From assembly GCF_003259375.1 (NCBI RefSeq), contig NZ_QLLN01000004.1, forward strand, positions 436,495 through 500,494: a DNA stretch of 64,000 nucleotides. The letters are read 5' to 3'. The DNA comes from Arenibacter echinorum (GTDB lineage Bacteria; Bacteroidota; Bacteroidia; Flavobacteriales; Flavobacteriaceae). A model generated the notes under the pieces. The model made no database searches and had not been told where the DNA came from. It saw only the letters and a list, made by a program, of their open reading frames with translations. Shown piece by piece: positions 53,630 to 62,606 of this stretch; positions within the stretch are counted from its first letter, which is position 1, and each line of letters opens with the position of its first letter. A program made the position numbers and the translations under genes.

Positions 53630-54004
53630 ATGGAGATCGTATTAAAAATCCTTATAGGCATTATAGCCCTAGAACACCTATATATTTTATATATGGAAAT
53701 GTTTGCCTGGGAAACCCTGGGCAAAAAAACATTTAGAAAAGCACTTCCGGAGCATATGTTTAAACCAACCAAAGCCCTAGCTGCCAATCAAGGGCTATAC
53801 AACGGATTTCTGGCCGCCGGGCTTATTTGGACATTTTTTATCAAAGACCCGGCTTGGAGCATCAATATCTCCATTTTTTTTCTAAGCTGTGTGGCCATTG
53901 CGGGCATTTATGGCGCTTGGTCCGCCAGTAAAAAAATATTCGTGGTGCAGGCCTTACCAGCTCTAATAGCACTTTTATTACAGTGGTTTGTTTCTTACTT
54001 TTAA
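53630..54004 (+). CDS. DUF1304 family membrane protein
   Basis: 124 aa from ATG 53630 (MEIVLKILIGIIALEHLYI), preferred over an ATG-less upstream extension of 16 residues. Four hydrophobic segments (about 2-20, 50-70, 75-93, 98-118) give a small polytopic inner-membrane protein. Family signatures include EMFAWETLGKKTF and NQGLYNGFLAAGL. No activity is known. It stands alone. Confidence 0.88.
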   Translation: MEIVLKILIGIIALEHLYILYMEMFAWETLGKKTFRKALPEHMFKPTKALAANQGLYNGFLAAGLIWTFFIKDPAWSINISIFFLSCVAIAGIYGAWSASKKIFVVQALPALIALLLQWFVSYF

Positions 54005-54128
54005 TCATAGAACCATGGACCAACTAAAATCAAAATAAGCAGTATCCTATTCCGCTAGTTATAATATTCTTTCCTTTGCACTTTCTTTCCCTAAAGATTA
54101 TTTAATTGCCAAAAATTCGAATAATAGT

Positions 54129-54701
54129 ATGAGCACTCCATTTATTTCGGACCAAACCTTTAAAGGAATCGACTTTACCTCCAAGCGCCTATCCAAAGGA
54201 GATTATGAAAACTGTATTTTCGACTCCTGTACCTTTTCCAAAGGAGATATATCCAACATCGTTTTTATGGAATGCATTTTTACCGATTGTGATCTTAGCA
54301 ATGTAAACTTAAAGAATACCACCTTTAAGGAAACCGTTTTTAAAAGGAGTAAACTTTTGGGAATACGTTTTGACCATTGCAATGATTTTCTACTGTCCTT
54401 CAATTTCCATGACTGCACCTTGGACCTGTCCTCTTTTTATACATTAAAACTCAAAAATACTACCTTCAATAATTGCAAAATGATTTCGGTCGATTTTACG
54501 GAGTCCGACCTAACCCAAACAACATTCGATTCTTGCAATCTTGAAGGGGCCGTCTTTGAGCATTGCAACCTAGAGAAGGCCGATTTTCAGACGGCTTTTA
54601 ACTTTACCCTGGATCCGGAAAGGAATAAAATTGCCAAAGCCAAGTTTTCCAAGGAAGGAGCCCTGGGTCTATTAAAGAAGCACAATATCCAGATCAGCTA
54701 A
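54129..54701 (+). CDS. pentapeptide-repeat protein (McbG/Qnr-like)
   Basis: 190 aa, almost entirely pentapeptide repeats with A(D/N)LXX-like units (CIFDSCTFSKGDISNIVF, LKNTTFNNCKMISVDFTESD), forming a right-handed quadrilateral beta-helix. A short C-terminal helix (GALGLLKKHNIQIS) follows. Length and layout resemble McbG and, less closely, Qnr (about 218 aa), which mimic DNA and protect gyrase from toxins or quinolones. Resistance is not shown for this protein, and many relatives have other or unknown roles. It has no operon partner. Confidence 0.85.
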   Translation: MSTPFISDQTFKGIDFTSKRLSKGDYENCIFDSCTFSKGDISNIVFMECIFTDCDLSNVNLKNTTFKETVFKRSKLLGIRFDHCNDFLLSFNFHDCTLDLSSFYTLKLKNTTFNNCKMISVDFTESDLTQTTFDSCNLEGAVFEHCNLEKADFQTAFNFTLDPERNKIAKAKFSKEGALGLLKKHNIQIS

Positions 54702-54778
54702 GGCACAACAAAGATTTATCGATTGTAATCGGATAATTTGTACCTTATTGGTCCTAAAACACCATCCAACTTCCTAAA

Positions 54779-55165
54779 ATGACCTTAAATAAAGTACACC
54801 ACATTGCCATAATTTGCTCGGATTATAAGAAATCCAAAAAATTCTATGTGGAAGATTTATGCCTGGAGCCCTTGCAGGAAATTTATAGGGAGGAACGGGG
54901 CTCCTACAAACTGGATTTGGCATTGAACGGTGAATACATCATAGAACTATTCTCATTTCCCAAACCACCCTCCAGATCCTCTAGGCCAGAAGCAACCGGT
55001 TTAAGACACTTGGCCTTTGAGGTGGATGATTTGGATACCAGCTTATTGGAATTGTCCCAAAAAGGGATTGAGGCAGAACCTGTTCGCACTGACGAGTTTA
55101 CCCAAAAAAAATTCACTTTTATATTCGACCCGGACAATTTACCCATAGAACTATACCAAAAATGA
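54779..55165 (+). CDS. VOC-family protein, YaeR-like glyoxalase group
   Basis: 128 aa single VOC domain, like the SMU1112c/YaeR group: KVHHIAIICSDYKKSKKFYVEDL at the N-terminus supplies His, IIELFSF the first Glu, GLRHLAFEV a second His, and FDPDNLPIELYQK the closing Glu. A metal centre is likely; the substrate is unknown. Its stop overlaps the next start (ATGA), so the next gene is translationally coupled. Confidence 0.88.
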   Translation: MTLNKVHHIAIICSDYKKSKKFYVEDLCLEPLQEIYREERGSYKLDLALNGEYIIELFSFPKPPSRSSRPEATGLRHLAFEVDDLDTSLLELSQKGIEAEPVRTDEFTQKKFTFIFDPDNLPIELYQK

Positions 55166-55770
55166 CCCCTATAAATACATACATAGCGCAATTTTACACC
55201 CATTTTCCCAGCCAGAAAGGAGTGCATCCCTGGGAAATAACCCAATCCATATCTTCCCTAATATCAAAGAAGATCCTTGAGCTTAATACTGACGATTATA
55301 CCCTTGCAAACGGAATTGCGATCCATAAAACTGCCGTTATCGAAAAAGGGGCTATTTTAAAAGAGCCCCTCATTATATCCGGAAACTGCTTTATTGCCAG
55401 CCACGCTTATCTTCGGGGAGGAGTGTTTTTGGGCGAGGGGGTGCAAATAGGTCCGGGAAGTGAGATCAAATCCAGTATTATTGGTAATCATTCGGCCATG
55501 GCCCATTTTAATTTTATAGGAGATAGTATTATTGGTGAACATGTGAATTTTGAGGCGGGGGCACTTATTGCCAACCACTATAACGAAAGGCAGGACAAGA
55601 CCATTTGGACCCAAGTAAAGGGCATAAAGACCAATACTGGCACCGTTAAATTTGGTGCCTTGGTCGGGGACGATTCAAAAATAGGCGCCAATGCCGTACT
55701 TTCTCCAGGTACCATATTGTCCAAGAGATCTGTAGTAAAACGATTGGAGCTTATAGAACAAAACAACTGA
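55162..55770 (+). CDS. left-handed beta-helix acyltransferase-like protein
   Basis: 202 aa. After a 50-residue helical start, hexapeptide repeats run from about 60 to 190 (GAILKEPLIISGNCFIASHAYL, GGVFLGEGVQIGPGSEIKSS, GALVGDDSKIGANAVL), the LbetaH fold of acyl- and sugar-transferases such as LpxD/GlmU. Catalytic His may be in GNHSAMAHFN. The donor and acceptor cannot be assigned. It overlaps the VOC gene by 4 bp and is 7 bp before a zinc-ribbon gene. Confidence 0.85.
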   Translation: MTPINTYIAQFYTHFPSQKGVHPWEITQSISSLISKKILELNTDDYTLANGIAIHKTAVIEKGAILKEPLIISGNCFIASHAYLRGGVFLGEGVQIGPGSEIKSSIIGNHSAMAHFNFIGDSIIGEHVNFEAGALIANHYNERQDKTIWTQVKGIKTNTGTVKFGALVGDDSKIGANAVLSPGTILSKRSVVKRLELIEQNN

Positions 55771-55777
55771 ACGAACC

Positions 55778-56128
55778 ATGGAAAAAAAATGCTTGGAATG
55801 CGGAGATAAAATTTTGGGCAGAATAGACAAGAAATTCTGCTCGGACTATTGTAGAAATGCCTACAATAATAAGCTGAACAAAGACAGTAAAAACCTGGTC
55901 AGGAACATCAATAACCGTTTGCGCAAAAATTACAGAATCCTGGATGGATATCCCCTAACCGAAGGCAAGACCAAAACTACCAAGACCAGATTAATGGACA
56001 AGGGTTTCGATTTTGAATATATCACCAATTTATATACCACCAAAAAAGGAACCACTTACTATTTTGTATATGATTTGGGGTATCTACCCTTGGACAATGA
56101 CTATTATATGATCGTGAAAAGGGAATAG
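55778..56128 (+). CDS. small zinc-ribbon-like conserved protein
   Basis: 116 aa. The N-terminal C-x2-C...C-x3-C pattern (Cys5, Cys8, Cys21, Cys25) resembles a zinc ribbon of the DUF2116/Fcs-type. A basic middle part (NRLRKNYRILDGYPLTEGK) is followed by aromatic strands (YYFVYDLGYLPLDNDYYMIV). The family is common in flavobacteria but I know no function. It closes the VOC-acyltransferase run, 7 bp after the acyltransferase gene. Confidence 0.65.
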   Translation: MEKKCLECGDKILGRIDKKFCSDYCRNAYNNKLNKDSKNLVRNINNRLRKNYRILDGYPLTEGKTKTTKTRLMDKGFDFEYITNLYTTKKGTTYYFVYDLGYLPLDNDYYMIVKRE

Positions 56129-56246
56129 GGGCTAATTTAATAAAGAATGCCCTTGAACAATTGCTATAAGCTGTTCAAAGGCATAAAAAGTATGCGTGTC
56201 GTTGTTTTGTTAGCTATCAGCTTCCAAGGGGAAGTGAAAAGAGTTT

Positions 56247-56711
56247 CTACTTATAGTTATGTCCGCTTAATTTAAGGGCTGCAATTACAATATCCTTGCG
56301 ACTAATTTGCCCTACCAATATCCCGTTTTTCATAACTGGCAATCTTCTTCTTTTATGCTTGTCAAAAATGCCGGCGGCATCAAAAATAGACATATCATGA
56401 GGTATGGTCTCTACCTCCTTTGTCATGAATCGCTCAACACTCTTATCCAAGATAGGTTGATTAAAATAGCGGCTTTCAGAAATCTGTTTCATACAATCCG
56501 CTTCGGAGATTATACCGACCAAAAATCCGTTGTTGTCCAATACCGGACCTCCGGAGATATGGTATTTGGCCAAATGCTCCATAACCGTTAAAATAGATTG
56601 ATCAGGACTAAAGGTGATCAGTTTTTTTGTCATATAGTCCTCTACTAAAATGGGAGCATCAAATTCCTTTTTTACGACCTTGCGCACTCCCTGAAAACTT
56701 TTTATTCCCAT
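56247..56711 (-). CDS. tandem CBS-domain protein
   Basis: 154 aa from ATG 56711 (MGIKSFQGVRKV), preferred to the 18-residue longer form. Two CBS domains: first about 25-80 (MTKKLITFSPDQSIL...GIISEADCM), second about 90-150 (MTKEVETIPHDMSIFDAAGIF...GQISRKDIV). CBS pairs bind adenosine ligands and usually regulate enzymes or channels; stand-alone ones are regulators of unknown partners. It is divergent from the M28 peptidase gene. Confidence 0.93.
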   Translation of the reverse strand: MGIKSFQGVRKVVKKEFDAPILVEDYMTKKLITFSPDQSILTVMEHLAKYHISGGPVLDNNGFLVGIISEADCMKQISESRYFNQPILDKSVERFMTKEVETIPHDMSIFDAAGIFDKHKRRRLPVMKNGILVGQISRKDIVIAALKLSGHNYK

Positions 56712-56924
56712 ACCGTTTATTTTTAGGTTAATCTGAAAGATAGCATTTTTTAGATAATTAAACAACTATTTAAGATTTAATCGGTTGTATTGACAATTAT
56801 TCGTTAAAATTATTGCTTTTAATTGAATTCTGTTAAACCCTGAAAACAACAAAATATTGGTTATACTGCACTCTATAATGTAATACAGGGATAATTTCTT
56901 ACTTTTAAGTTTTTACCAAATACT

Positions 56925-59207
56925 ATGAAGCGATATTCTTCTGCCATCACCCTTCTCCTTGTTCTGCTTGCCATCTATTGGAGCTTCGAAGACTCCATGC
57001 CAAGCTACACTCCGGATGCCAATATTGAAAATATTTTATTTTCCACGGATAGGGCCCTTATCCATGTAAAAAATATGTCCGAAAAACCACATGCTGTTGG
57101 TTTTCCGGCACATTCCGAGGTTAGGGATTATGTTATATCGGAATTGACCAAGCTGGGATTGGAAACATCTACCCAACAAGGTTATACCGCTGGGGACTGG
57201 GGAAATTTTAGCAGTGCAACCAATATATTGGCCAGGATAAAAGGCAGCGATAAGGGAAAGGCCCTTCTTTTACTTTCACATTATGATAGCAATCCCCATT
57301 CATCTTTGGGCGCCAGCGATGCCGCCAGTGGGGTGGCAACCATATTGGAAGGTGTAAGAGCTTTCCTAGAACAAAACAATACGCCTAAAAACGATATCAT
57401 TATTCTAATTTCCGATGCTGAGGAATTAGGACTTAACGGAGCGGATCTATTTGTAAACCATCATCCATGGGTAAAGGAAGTAGGATTGGTATTGAATTTT
57501 GAGGCACGGGGCAGTGGAGGACCCTCCTATATGTTACTAGAAACCAATAGGGGAAATTCCAAGGTTATAGATGAGTTTATTAAGGCCAATCCAAAATACC
57601 CTGCAGCCAATAGCTTGGTATATAGTGTTTACAAAATGCTTCCCAATGATACCGACCTTACCGTGTTCCGGGAAGACATGGACATAGAAGGGCTCAATTT
57701 TGCCTTTATTGACGACCATTATGACTACCATACCGCCCGCGATAATTATGATCGTTTGGACCGCAATACCCTTGCCCACCAAGGCAGTTATCTAATGCCC
57801 TTGTTGGAGCATTTTAGCAATTCTGACCTGACCAACCTGAAAAGCCCCAACGATTCCATATATTTCAATATTCCATTTTTTAGATTGGTCTCATATCCCT
57901 TCGATTGGATTTACCCTATGCTGGCACTTGCCATAGTAGGCTTTTTAGCACTTTTGTTCCTAGGATTTAGAAATAGTTCCTTGGAAATTAAAGAAATTGG
58001 AAAGGGCTTTGTTCCCCTGTTCTTAATTTTGGTTATTAACGGGCTGGTTGGTTATTTTGGCTGGACCATACTTAAAAATATCTACCCGCAATACCAGGAT
58101 ATCCTTCATGGTTTCACTTATAACGGTTATGCATACATAGCGGCCTTTGTACTATTTTCAGTGGCAGTCGGTTTTTGGGCCTATCATAAATTTGGAAAGG
58201 CTCAGACCCAAAACCTCTTAATTGCTCCTTTGTTGCTGTGGCTAATTCTGTGTATTCTTGTTGCAGTATATTTAAAAGGTGCCAGCTTTTTTGTTATCCC
58301 CGTATTTGCATTGCTCGCCTCCTTGCTTATCCTAACACACCAAAAATTACCCAGTCCCTACGTGTTACTGTTTTTGGCTTTGCCTGCCATATGGATATAC
58401 ACGCCACTAATTAAAATGTTTCCTGTAGGTCTTGGTTTAAAAATGATGATTACCGCTACCCTTTTAACCTCTTTGACCTTTTTCCTATTGCTTCCGGTTT
58501 TTGGTCCCTTAAAAAACAAAAACCGCTTGGCCTATTTATTTCTGTTGCTCTGTTTTGGTTTTCTTTTGTCCGCCCACTTTTCATCGGGTTTTAATAAAGA
58601 AAATGCGAAACCCACGAGTTTGGTCTATATTCTTGACGCCGACAAAAACACTGCGGAATGGGCTACCTATGACCATGTTCTATCCAGTTGGACATCCCAG
58701 TACGTAGATGTGAACAAGGCACAGCCCAAAAATCCAAGCTATGATGCCCTAAGCAGTAAATATGGAACAGGGTTTAGCTACACTTCTGAAGCTCCAGTAA
58801 AAAATATTGCTCCCCCAAAAATAGAAACGACCCTAGATACTATTATAGGGGGCCAAAGAAAATTAGAAATATGCATTACGCCCCAGCGCAATACTAACCG
58901 TTTGGAAATATTTACGAATGATGTAGAAATTATTAAGGCCAATATAAATAAAATTGAACTGTCTGACTTCTATCTTAAAAATAGGAAAAACAATAAGTTG
59001 GTTACCCACTATGTAAGCAATAACGATTATACCGAATTACAGATCACTATCCCCAAGGAGAGTGTTTTGGAGCTGACACTATATGAGGCTTCCAACGATC
59101 TATTGAACAATCCCTTATTTACAGTGCCCCCTAGGCCAGAAGACAATATTCCTATGCCATTTGTCCTAAACGATGCCATTGTGATTAGCAAAAAGATAGA
59201 ATTTTGA
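56925..59207 (+). CDS. M28-family zinc peptidase with C-terminal membrane domain
   Basis: 760 aa. A signal anchor (about 6-20) is followed by the M28 peptidase domain (about 40-310) with zinc ligands His119 (SHYDSN), Asp132 (GASDAASG), Glu167 in DAEELG, Glu193 (NFEARG) and His269 (DYHTARDN). About nine transmembrane helices (about 330-560) and a periplasmic beta-rich C-terminal tail follow. The active site faces the periplasm. Substrates are probably small peptides or N-terminal residues. The last base overlaps the start of the next gene (TTGA). Confidence 0.9.
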   Translation: MKRYSSAITLLLVLLAIYWSFEDSMPSYTPDANIENILFSTDRALIHVKNMSEKPHAVGFPAHSEVRDYVISELTKLGLETSTQQGYTAGDWGNFSSATNILARIKGSDKGKALLLLSHYDSNPHSSLGASDAASGVATILEGVRAFLEQNNTPKNDIIILISDAEELGLNGADLFVNHHPWVKEVGLVLNFEARGSGGPSYMLLETNRGNSKVIDEFIKANPKYPAANSLVYSVYKMLPNDTDLTVFREDMDIEGLNFAFIDDHYDYHTARDNYDRLDRNTLAHQGSYLMPLLEHFSNSDLTNLKSPNDSIYFNIPFFRLVSYPFDWIYPMLALAIVGFLALLFLGFRNSSLEIKEIGKGFVPLFLILVINGLVGYFGWTILKNIYPQYQDILHGFTYNGYAYIAAFVLFSVAVGFWAYHKFGKAQTQNLLIAPLLLWLILCILVAVYLKGASFFVIPVFALLASLLILTHQKLPSPYVLLFLALPAIWIYTPLIKMFPVGLGLKMMITATLLTSLTFFLLLPVFGPLKNKNRLAYLFLLLCFGFLLSAHFSSGFNKENAKPTSLVYILDADKNTAEWATYDHVLSSWTSQYVDVNKAQPKNPSYDALSSKYGTGFSYTSEAPVKNIAPPKIETTLDTIIGGQRKLEICITPQRNTNRLEIFTNDVEIIKANINKIELSDFYLKNRKNNKLVTHYVSNNDYTELQITIPKESVLELTLYEASNDLLNNPLFTVPPRPEDNIPMPFVLNDAIVISKKIEF

Positions 59208-60013
59208 ACACAAAGATCGGCGTTCTAGGTTGTGGGTGGCTAGGGTTACCTTTGGCCAAATCTCTTATCGATGATAAGGAAACCGTCTTGGGAACAACTA
59301 CCTCCGATTCCAAAATAGAGGTGTTGCAGAAAGTGAATATTATCCCATATACCATTAGTATACGAGAGCATGGAATTGAAGGACCCATTGAAAAATTTTT
59401 AGGGGAATTGGACCTCTTGATTATAAATGTTCCACCAAAGCTGCGTTCCGCTCCCAAAGAAAGCTATATTAAAAAAATGCTCCTTCTATTTGATAAAATA
59501 AAAAACACCCCCCTGACCCGTATAATTTTTATTAGCAGCACCTCTGTATATGGCGACATCAACGGACTGGTTACAGAAGACTCCCCCACCCGACCCAATA
59601 CGGAATCGGGAAGGCAACTTTTGGCTGCGGAAAATGTTTTTTTGAACGATGGGGACCTCTATACCACCATTATAAGATTTGGGGGCCTAATTGGCCCTTC
59701 AAGGCACCCGGTAACATTTCTTGCCGGCAAAACCGAACTTACCAATGGCAATGACCCGGTAAATCTCATACATCTTTACGATTGTATTGGTATAATAAAA
59801 ATGGCCCTAAATGGGAAGTGGGAAAATAAAATTATTAATGGCGTGTACCCCCTTCATCCTACAAAGGAGGCCTATTATACCTCTGAAGCTGTAAAAAGAG
59901 GTCTTTTGCCACCCAGTTACAGCAAGAATTCAGATAAAATAGGAAACAAAAGCATTGAAAGTAAGTATTTTAATGTTAAAATATACCCTTATAATACTTC
60001 AATTGTAAGTTAA
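59204..60013 (+). CDS. NAD(P)-dependent epimerase/dehydratase-like protein (YeeZ-type)
   Basis: 269 aa with a TTG start overlapping the preceding TGA by 3 bp. The Rossmann GCGWLGLPLA (about 8-18) starts an extended SDR fold. RIIFISSTSVYGD is the Ser/Tyr block and the later segment RPNTESGRQLLAAENV carries the Lys-like position, but the classical YxxxK is modified, as in YeeZ-like proteins. The substrate is unknown. It is translationally coupled to the M28 peptidase gene. Confidence 0.8.
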   Translation: MNTKIGVLGCGWLGLPLAKSLIDDKETVLGTTTSDSKIEVLQKVNIIPYTISIREHGIEGPIEKFLGELDLLIINVPPKLRSAPKESYIKKMLLLFDKIKNTPLTRIIFISSTSVYGDINGLVTEDSPTRPNTESGRQLLAAENVFLNDGDLYTTIIRFGGLIGPSRHPVTFLAGKTELTNGNDPVNLIHLYDCIGIIKMALNGKWENKIINGVYPLHPTKEAYYTSEAVKRGLLPPSYSKNSDKIGNKSIESKYFNVKIYPYNTSIVS

Positions 60014-60135
60014 TTCACCACACTTTTTTGAACTTTCACAACAAAGTCACCTACTTTAAGTTAAATTACAGCCTTGATTATTAACCGTTTATCGATTAGT
60101 ATGTACCTTTAAGTAAACGAATAAATTCAATTATC

Positions 60136-60510
60136 ATGGAAAATTCAGGTCTAAAAACAAGAGTACTTACCGAAATTGAAAATTTAATTTCCATAAGCTG
60201 CTCCAAAAGCAAAATGTCCCAAAAATTTCAAAATCTGCATGTTGCAATATTGAAAAAATATTACAATGCCGCAGATGTATCTATCGACTATCACCGAAAG
60301 AGAGTCATTATGGATATTGTTATGGACGACAGCAGTTATGACCCCAAAAAAGTAAATTCCAGCCTTCCAATTCTTAGGGCAAATTTACTTTTTAAGAATT
60401 TAAAGGAGTTTTTAAGTTCTAGCTTGGACAAGGACAATGTGAGCATTGCATTTTATGCCAGACTTATTCGGGCATACGAAAACAGGAATGTTACGCTTAC
60501 CGTTGTTTAA
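60136..60510 (+). CDS. conserved hypothetical protein
   Basis: 124 aa, no signal peptide, mixed alpha/beta. The N-terminal 45 residues look helical (LTEIENLISISCSKSKMSQKF), then two strands (DYHRKRVIMDIVMDD) and another long helix with KNLKEFLSSSLDKDNVS before a final strand. I do not recognise the family. It is a single gene followed by a strong terminator. Confidence 0.65.
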   Translation: MENSGLKTRVLTEIENLISISCSKSKMSQKFQNLHVAILKKYYNAADVSIDYHRKRVIMDIVMDDSSYDPKKVNSSLPILRANLLFKNLKEFLSSSLDKDNVSIAFYARLIRAYENRNVTLTVV

Positions 60511-60535
60511 ACAAGACCCAGACCAACCATATTAG

Positions 60536-60565
60536 AAAAAAGGATGCCGATCGGCATCCTTTTTT
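60536..60565 (+). terminator. rho-independent terminator
   Basis: Perfect stem AAAAAAGGATGCC / GGCATCCTTTTTT around GATC, directly after the 124-aa gene, with a following T-rich tail. Confidence 0.9.
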
Positions 60566-60619
60566 ATTGCCTATCTAAGGTTTAAGACATTCCTTAACAA
60601 AAGGTTAGAAATAATTTAC

Positions 60620-60627
60620 TAGTTTTG
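60620..60627 (+). promoter_or_regulatory. -7 element of the TPR-like protein gene
   Basis: TAGTTTTG matches TAnnTTTG, 20 bp before the start codon. No convincing -33 element. Confidence 0.4.
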
Positions 60628-60647
60628 GCACACTAAAAATTAGAACA

Positions 60648-61352
60648 ATGAAGAAAATTGTACTGATCCTGCTAGTTATGGTAGGATTTACAGCAAATTC
60701 ACAGACAAAAAGTGAGTTGCTTAAACATTATGAGGCCTATTATGACCAAATGAGACAACAGGGGGATATAAATGGTGTAATTAGCGCCATAACCCACCTG
60801 AACATACTTTCCCCAAGCAAAGAGCGCAATGATACCTTGGCTTACATTTACACCACGGACAATCAACATTTACAAGCGTTAAACACAATTGGGATAGAAA
60901 AAAACGAATCTGACTCGGATTTGGCGGTTCAGGTAAAAGCTATTTCCTTAAAGGCGTTGAATCAGCCAAAGAGGGCCTTGGAACAGTTTGAAATTCTTAA
61001 TAAGAGAGGACCAAATCCGTATTTAGCATACGAATTGGCCGATTTAAAAATTCAGACCGGCGACAATGAAGGTGCCGCTGCCAATATCGAATTTGGAATA
61101 GCCAATGCCAAAGACGATATGAAATATGCATTCTACGAAAGACAACAACCTTACGAAGTTGCTTTAAAGGCGGCGTTTATCCATTTGAAGGCCCTGGTAG
61201 AATTCAACAAAGATCAAAACGATATAGATGGTGCCCTGGCTACCATTGATGAAGCTTTAAAAATAGACCCCAATTTTAATTTGGCCAGTCTAAGTAGGCA
61301 AGCTTTACAGTCGAGAAAGGACAAACTTGAAAATAAAGAAACCAAGGAATAG
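60648..61352 (+). CDS. periplasmic tetratricopeptide-like protein
   Basis: 234 aa with a signal peptide (MKKIVLILLVMVGFTANSQ). The rest is helical with TPR-like pairs (LKALNQPKRALEQFEILNKRG, YLAYELADLKIQTGDNEGAA, ALVEFNKDQNDIDGALATID). It is probably a periplasmic protein-binding scaffold. The partner is unknown. It is monocistronic and converges with the NTF2-like gene across a bidirectional terminator. Confidence 0.8.
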   Translation: MKKIVLILLVMVGFTANSQTKSELLKHYEAYYDQMRQQGDINGVISAITHLNILSPSKERNDTLAYIYTTDNQHLQALNTIGIEKNESDSDLAVQVKAISLKALNQPKRALEQFEILNKRGPNPYLAYELADLKIQTGDNEGAAANIEFGIANAKDDMKYAFYERQQPYEVALKAAFIHLKALVEFNKDQNDIDGALATIDEALKIDPNFNLASLSRQALQSRKDKLENKETKE

Positions 61353-61378
61353 TCCAATAATTTTCTACTCCAATTTAT

Positions 61379-61420
61379 GAGCAAAAAAAAACCACTGTAA
61401 AACAGTGGTTTTTTTTGCTC
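61379..61420. terminator. bidirectional terminator
   Basis: GAGC plus A9 CCACTG pairs with CAGTGG T8 GCTC around a TAAAA loop. A and T runs on both sides make it active in both directions, for the TPR-like gene (plus) and the NTF2-like gene (minus). Confidence 0.93.
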
Positions 61421-61450
61421 TAAAGTATATACCCCCATTTTTAAAGAAGT

Positions 61451-61951
61451 CTATTGTTTAATTAAATTTTCGATAATCCTGTCGTCCTTTTCCTGTTTGA
61501 TCAGGATTACCTCGGAGACATTTTCATTGGGAATTACAATAGACAACACATAATGCGCTATTTTCCATTCCCCTGACTCTTTCCTGAGTACCCCGGAACC
61601 GCGACATAGTTTCATCTGGGTATCCAATAATTCATCGAACCAGGCATAATCCCCCTCCTCATTGACATAAACATTTCGTTCCACGGCCTTAAAGTTCCAC
61701 GCCTTGCCCTTATCAAAATGGGGCTTTGCATAGGCCTTAAATTCATCGATTTTCCAATTCTCGGAAGCATCTGTACCTATAAAAACGGCATCGGAAGTCA
61801 TTAAATTAAAATAGGCATCAAAATCAGCGCTCCCTGCCGCTCTGTGCCAACTATCCAAAATGTTATCTACTTCCAATTTATCCACTTGTGTCTGGGAGCT
61901 GAGCTGAAAGGACAAAAGGACCGCCAACATAAACATCAGGGCCCTACTCAC
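61451..61951 (-). CDS. secreted NTF2/SnoaL-like protein
   Basis: 166 aa with a signal peptide (MSRALMFMLAVLLSFQLSSQ). The mature part is a single NTF2-like alpha+beta barrel: ILDSWHRAAGSADFDAYFNL, DAVFIGTDASENW and WKIAHYVLSI, close to DUF4440/SnoaL-type proteins. Such domains bind small ligands or act as isomerases; no catalytic assignment is possible. Its start overlaps the stop of the upstream lipoprotein gene by 8 bp. Confidence 0.88.
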   Translation of the reverse strand: MSRALMFMLAVLLSFQLSSQTQVDKLEVDNILDSWHRAAGSADFDAYFNLMTSDAVFIGTDASENWKIDEFKAYAKPHFDKGKAWNFKAVERNVYVNEEGDYAWFDELLDTQMKLCRGSGVLRKESGEWKIAHYVLSIVIPNENVSEVILIKQEKDDRIIENLIKQ

Positions 61952-62438
61952 TTAAAATTAGAATAGTGTCCAACTTGCTATTGACTATAACATTGAACTG
62001 GTTCCTAAATGCGTTGTAAGCATTGATCATTTCTACGGTGGACGCTTTGGTACCCACCCTATACTCCAAATTTCCCTTTGTTTTAAGAATATAGGTCTTA
62101 AATACCTTTTGCCTGCTCTTAATCTGGGCCTTATCAAATGTTCCCGGATATGTAGATGCTTCCAGCGTTTTTTGTTTCTCGATCAAATCTTCAATGACCA
62201 ATTCCAAATCCTGCCTATTCGCCACCCGATACAATGATTCAAAAGTAGTTTCCAATCCGTTGAACTCCTGCCATTCCTTTAAAATTGTCAGAGCCTGTTC
62301 ATTGATTTCATTGGGCTTGGGGAGTGAATCTACACTGAAAAACTCCTCCACTTTTTCTTCAACGGCCGCAGTGCTTGCCTGCTGTTTACAAGATCCCAAC
62401 AATATGAAAGCAATGAGGTAAAACAATATTCTTCCCAT
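61944..62438 (-). CDS. hypothetical lipoprotein
   Basis: 164 aa from ATG 62438 (MGRILFYLIAFILLGSC), giving a clean lipobox (LLGSCKQQ, Cys17); five more in-frame residues upstream look like leader noise. The mature part is helical with no recognised domain. It overlaps the NTF2-like gene by 8 bp, so they are co-translated and likely act together at the envelope. Confidence 0.7.
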   Translation of the reverse strand: MGRILFYLIAFILLGSCKQQASTAAVEEKVEEFFSVDSLPKPNEINEQALTILKEWQEFNGLETTFESLYRVANRQDLELVIEDLIEKQKTLEASTYPGTFDKAQIKSRQKVFKTYILKTKGNLEYRVGTKASTVEMINAYNAFRNQFNVIVNSKLDTILILSE

Positions 62439-62539
62439 AGGGCGAAGGTACAAATTTTAATAAACGCTAGCTTTGGCAGCATTTAAATTTAACTAGGTTT
62501 TAATTTAAGAATCAGTCCCAATCATTGGGTCAAATAGCC

Positions 62540-62580
62540 AAATTGGGAAGGCATGAACATTGTCCACACCTTCCCAATTT
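62540..62580 (-). terminator. large hairpin after the RimK-fusion gene
   Basis: Perfect 12-bp arms AAATTGGGAAGG (62540-62551) and CCTTCCCAATTT (62569-62580) with a 17-nt loop. It lies 27 bp after the stop of the minus-strand fusion gene. The T run on that strand is weak, so termination efficiency is uncertain. Confidence 0.6.
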
Positions 62581-62606
62581 ATTCTATTTCCTATTAAAAC
62601 TAGGGA

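Noticed and set aside
56149-56181. Inverted repeat TTGAACA/TGTTCAA after the zinc-ribbon gene
   Set aside because: Loop of 12 nt, one mismatch when extended, and no T run; could be chance.
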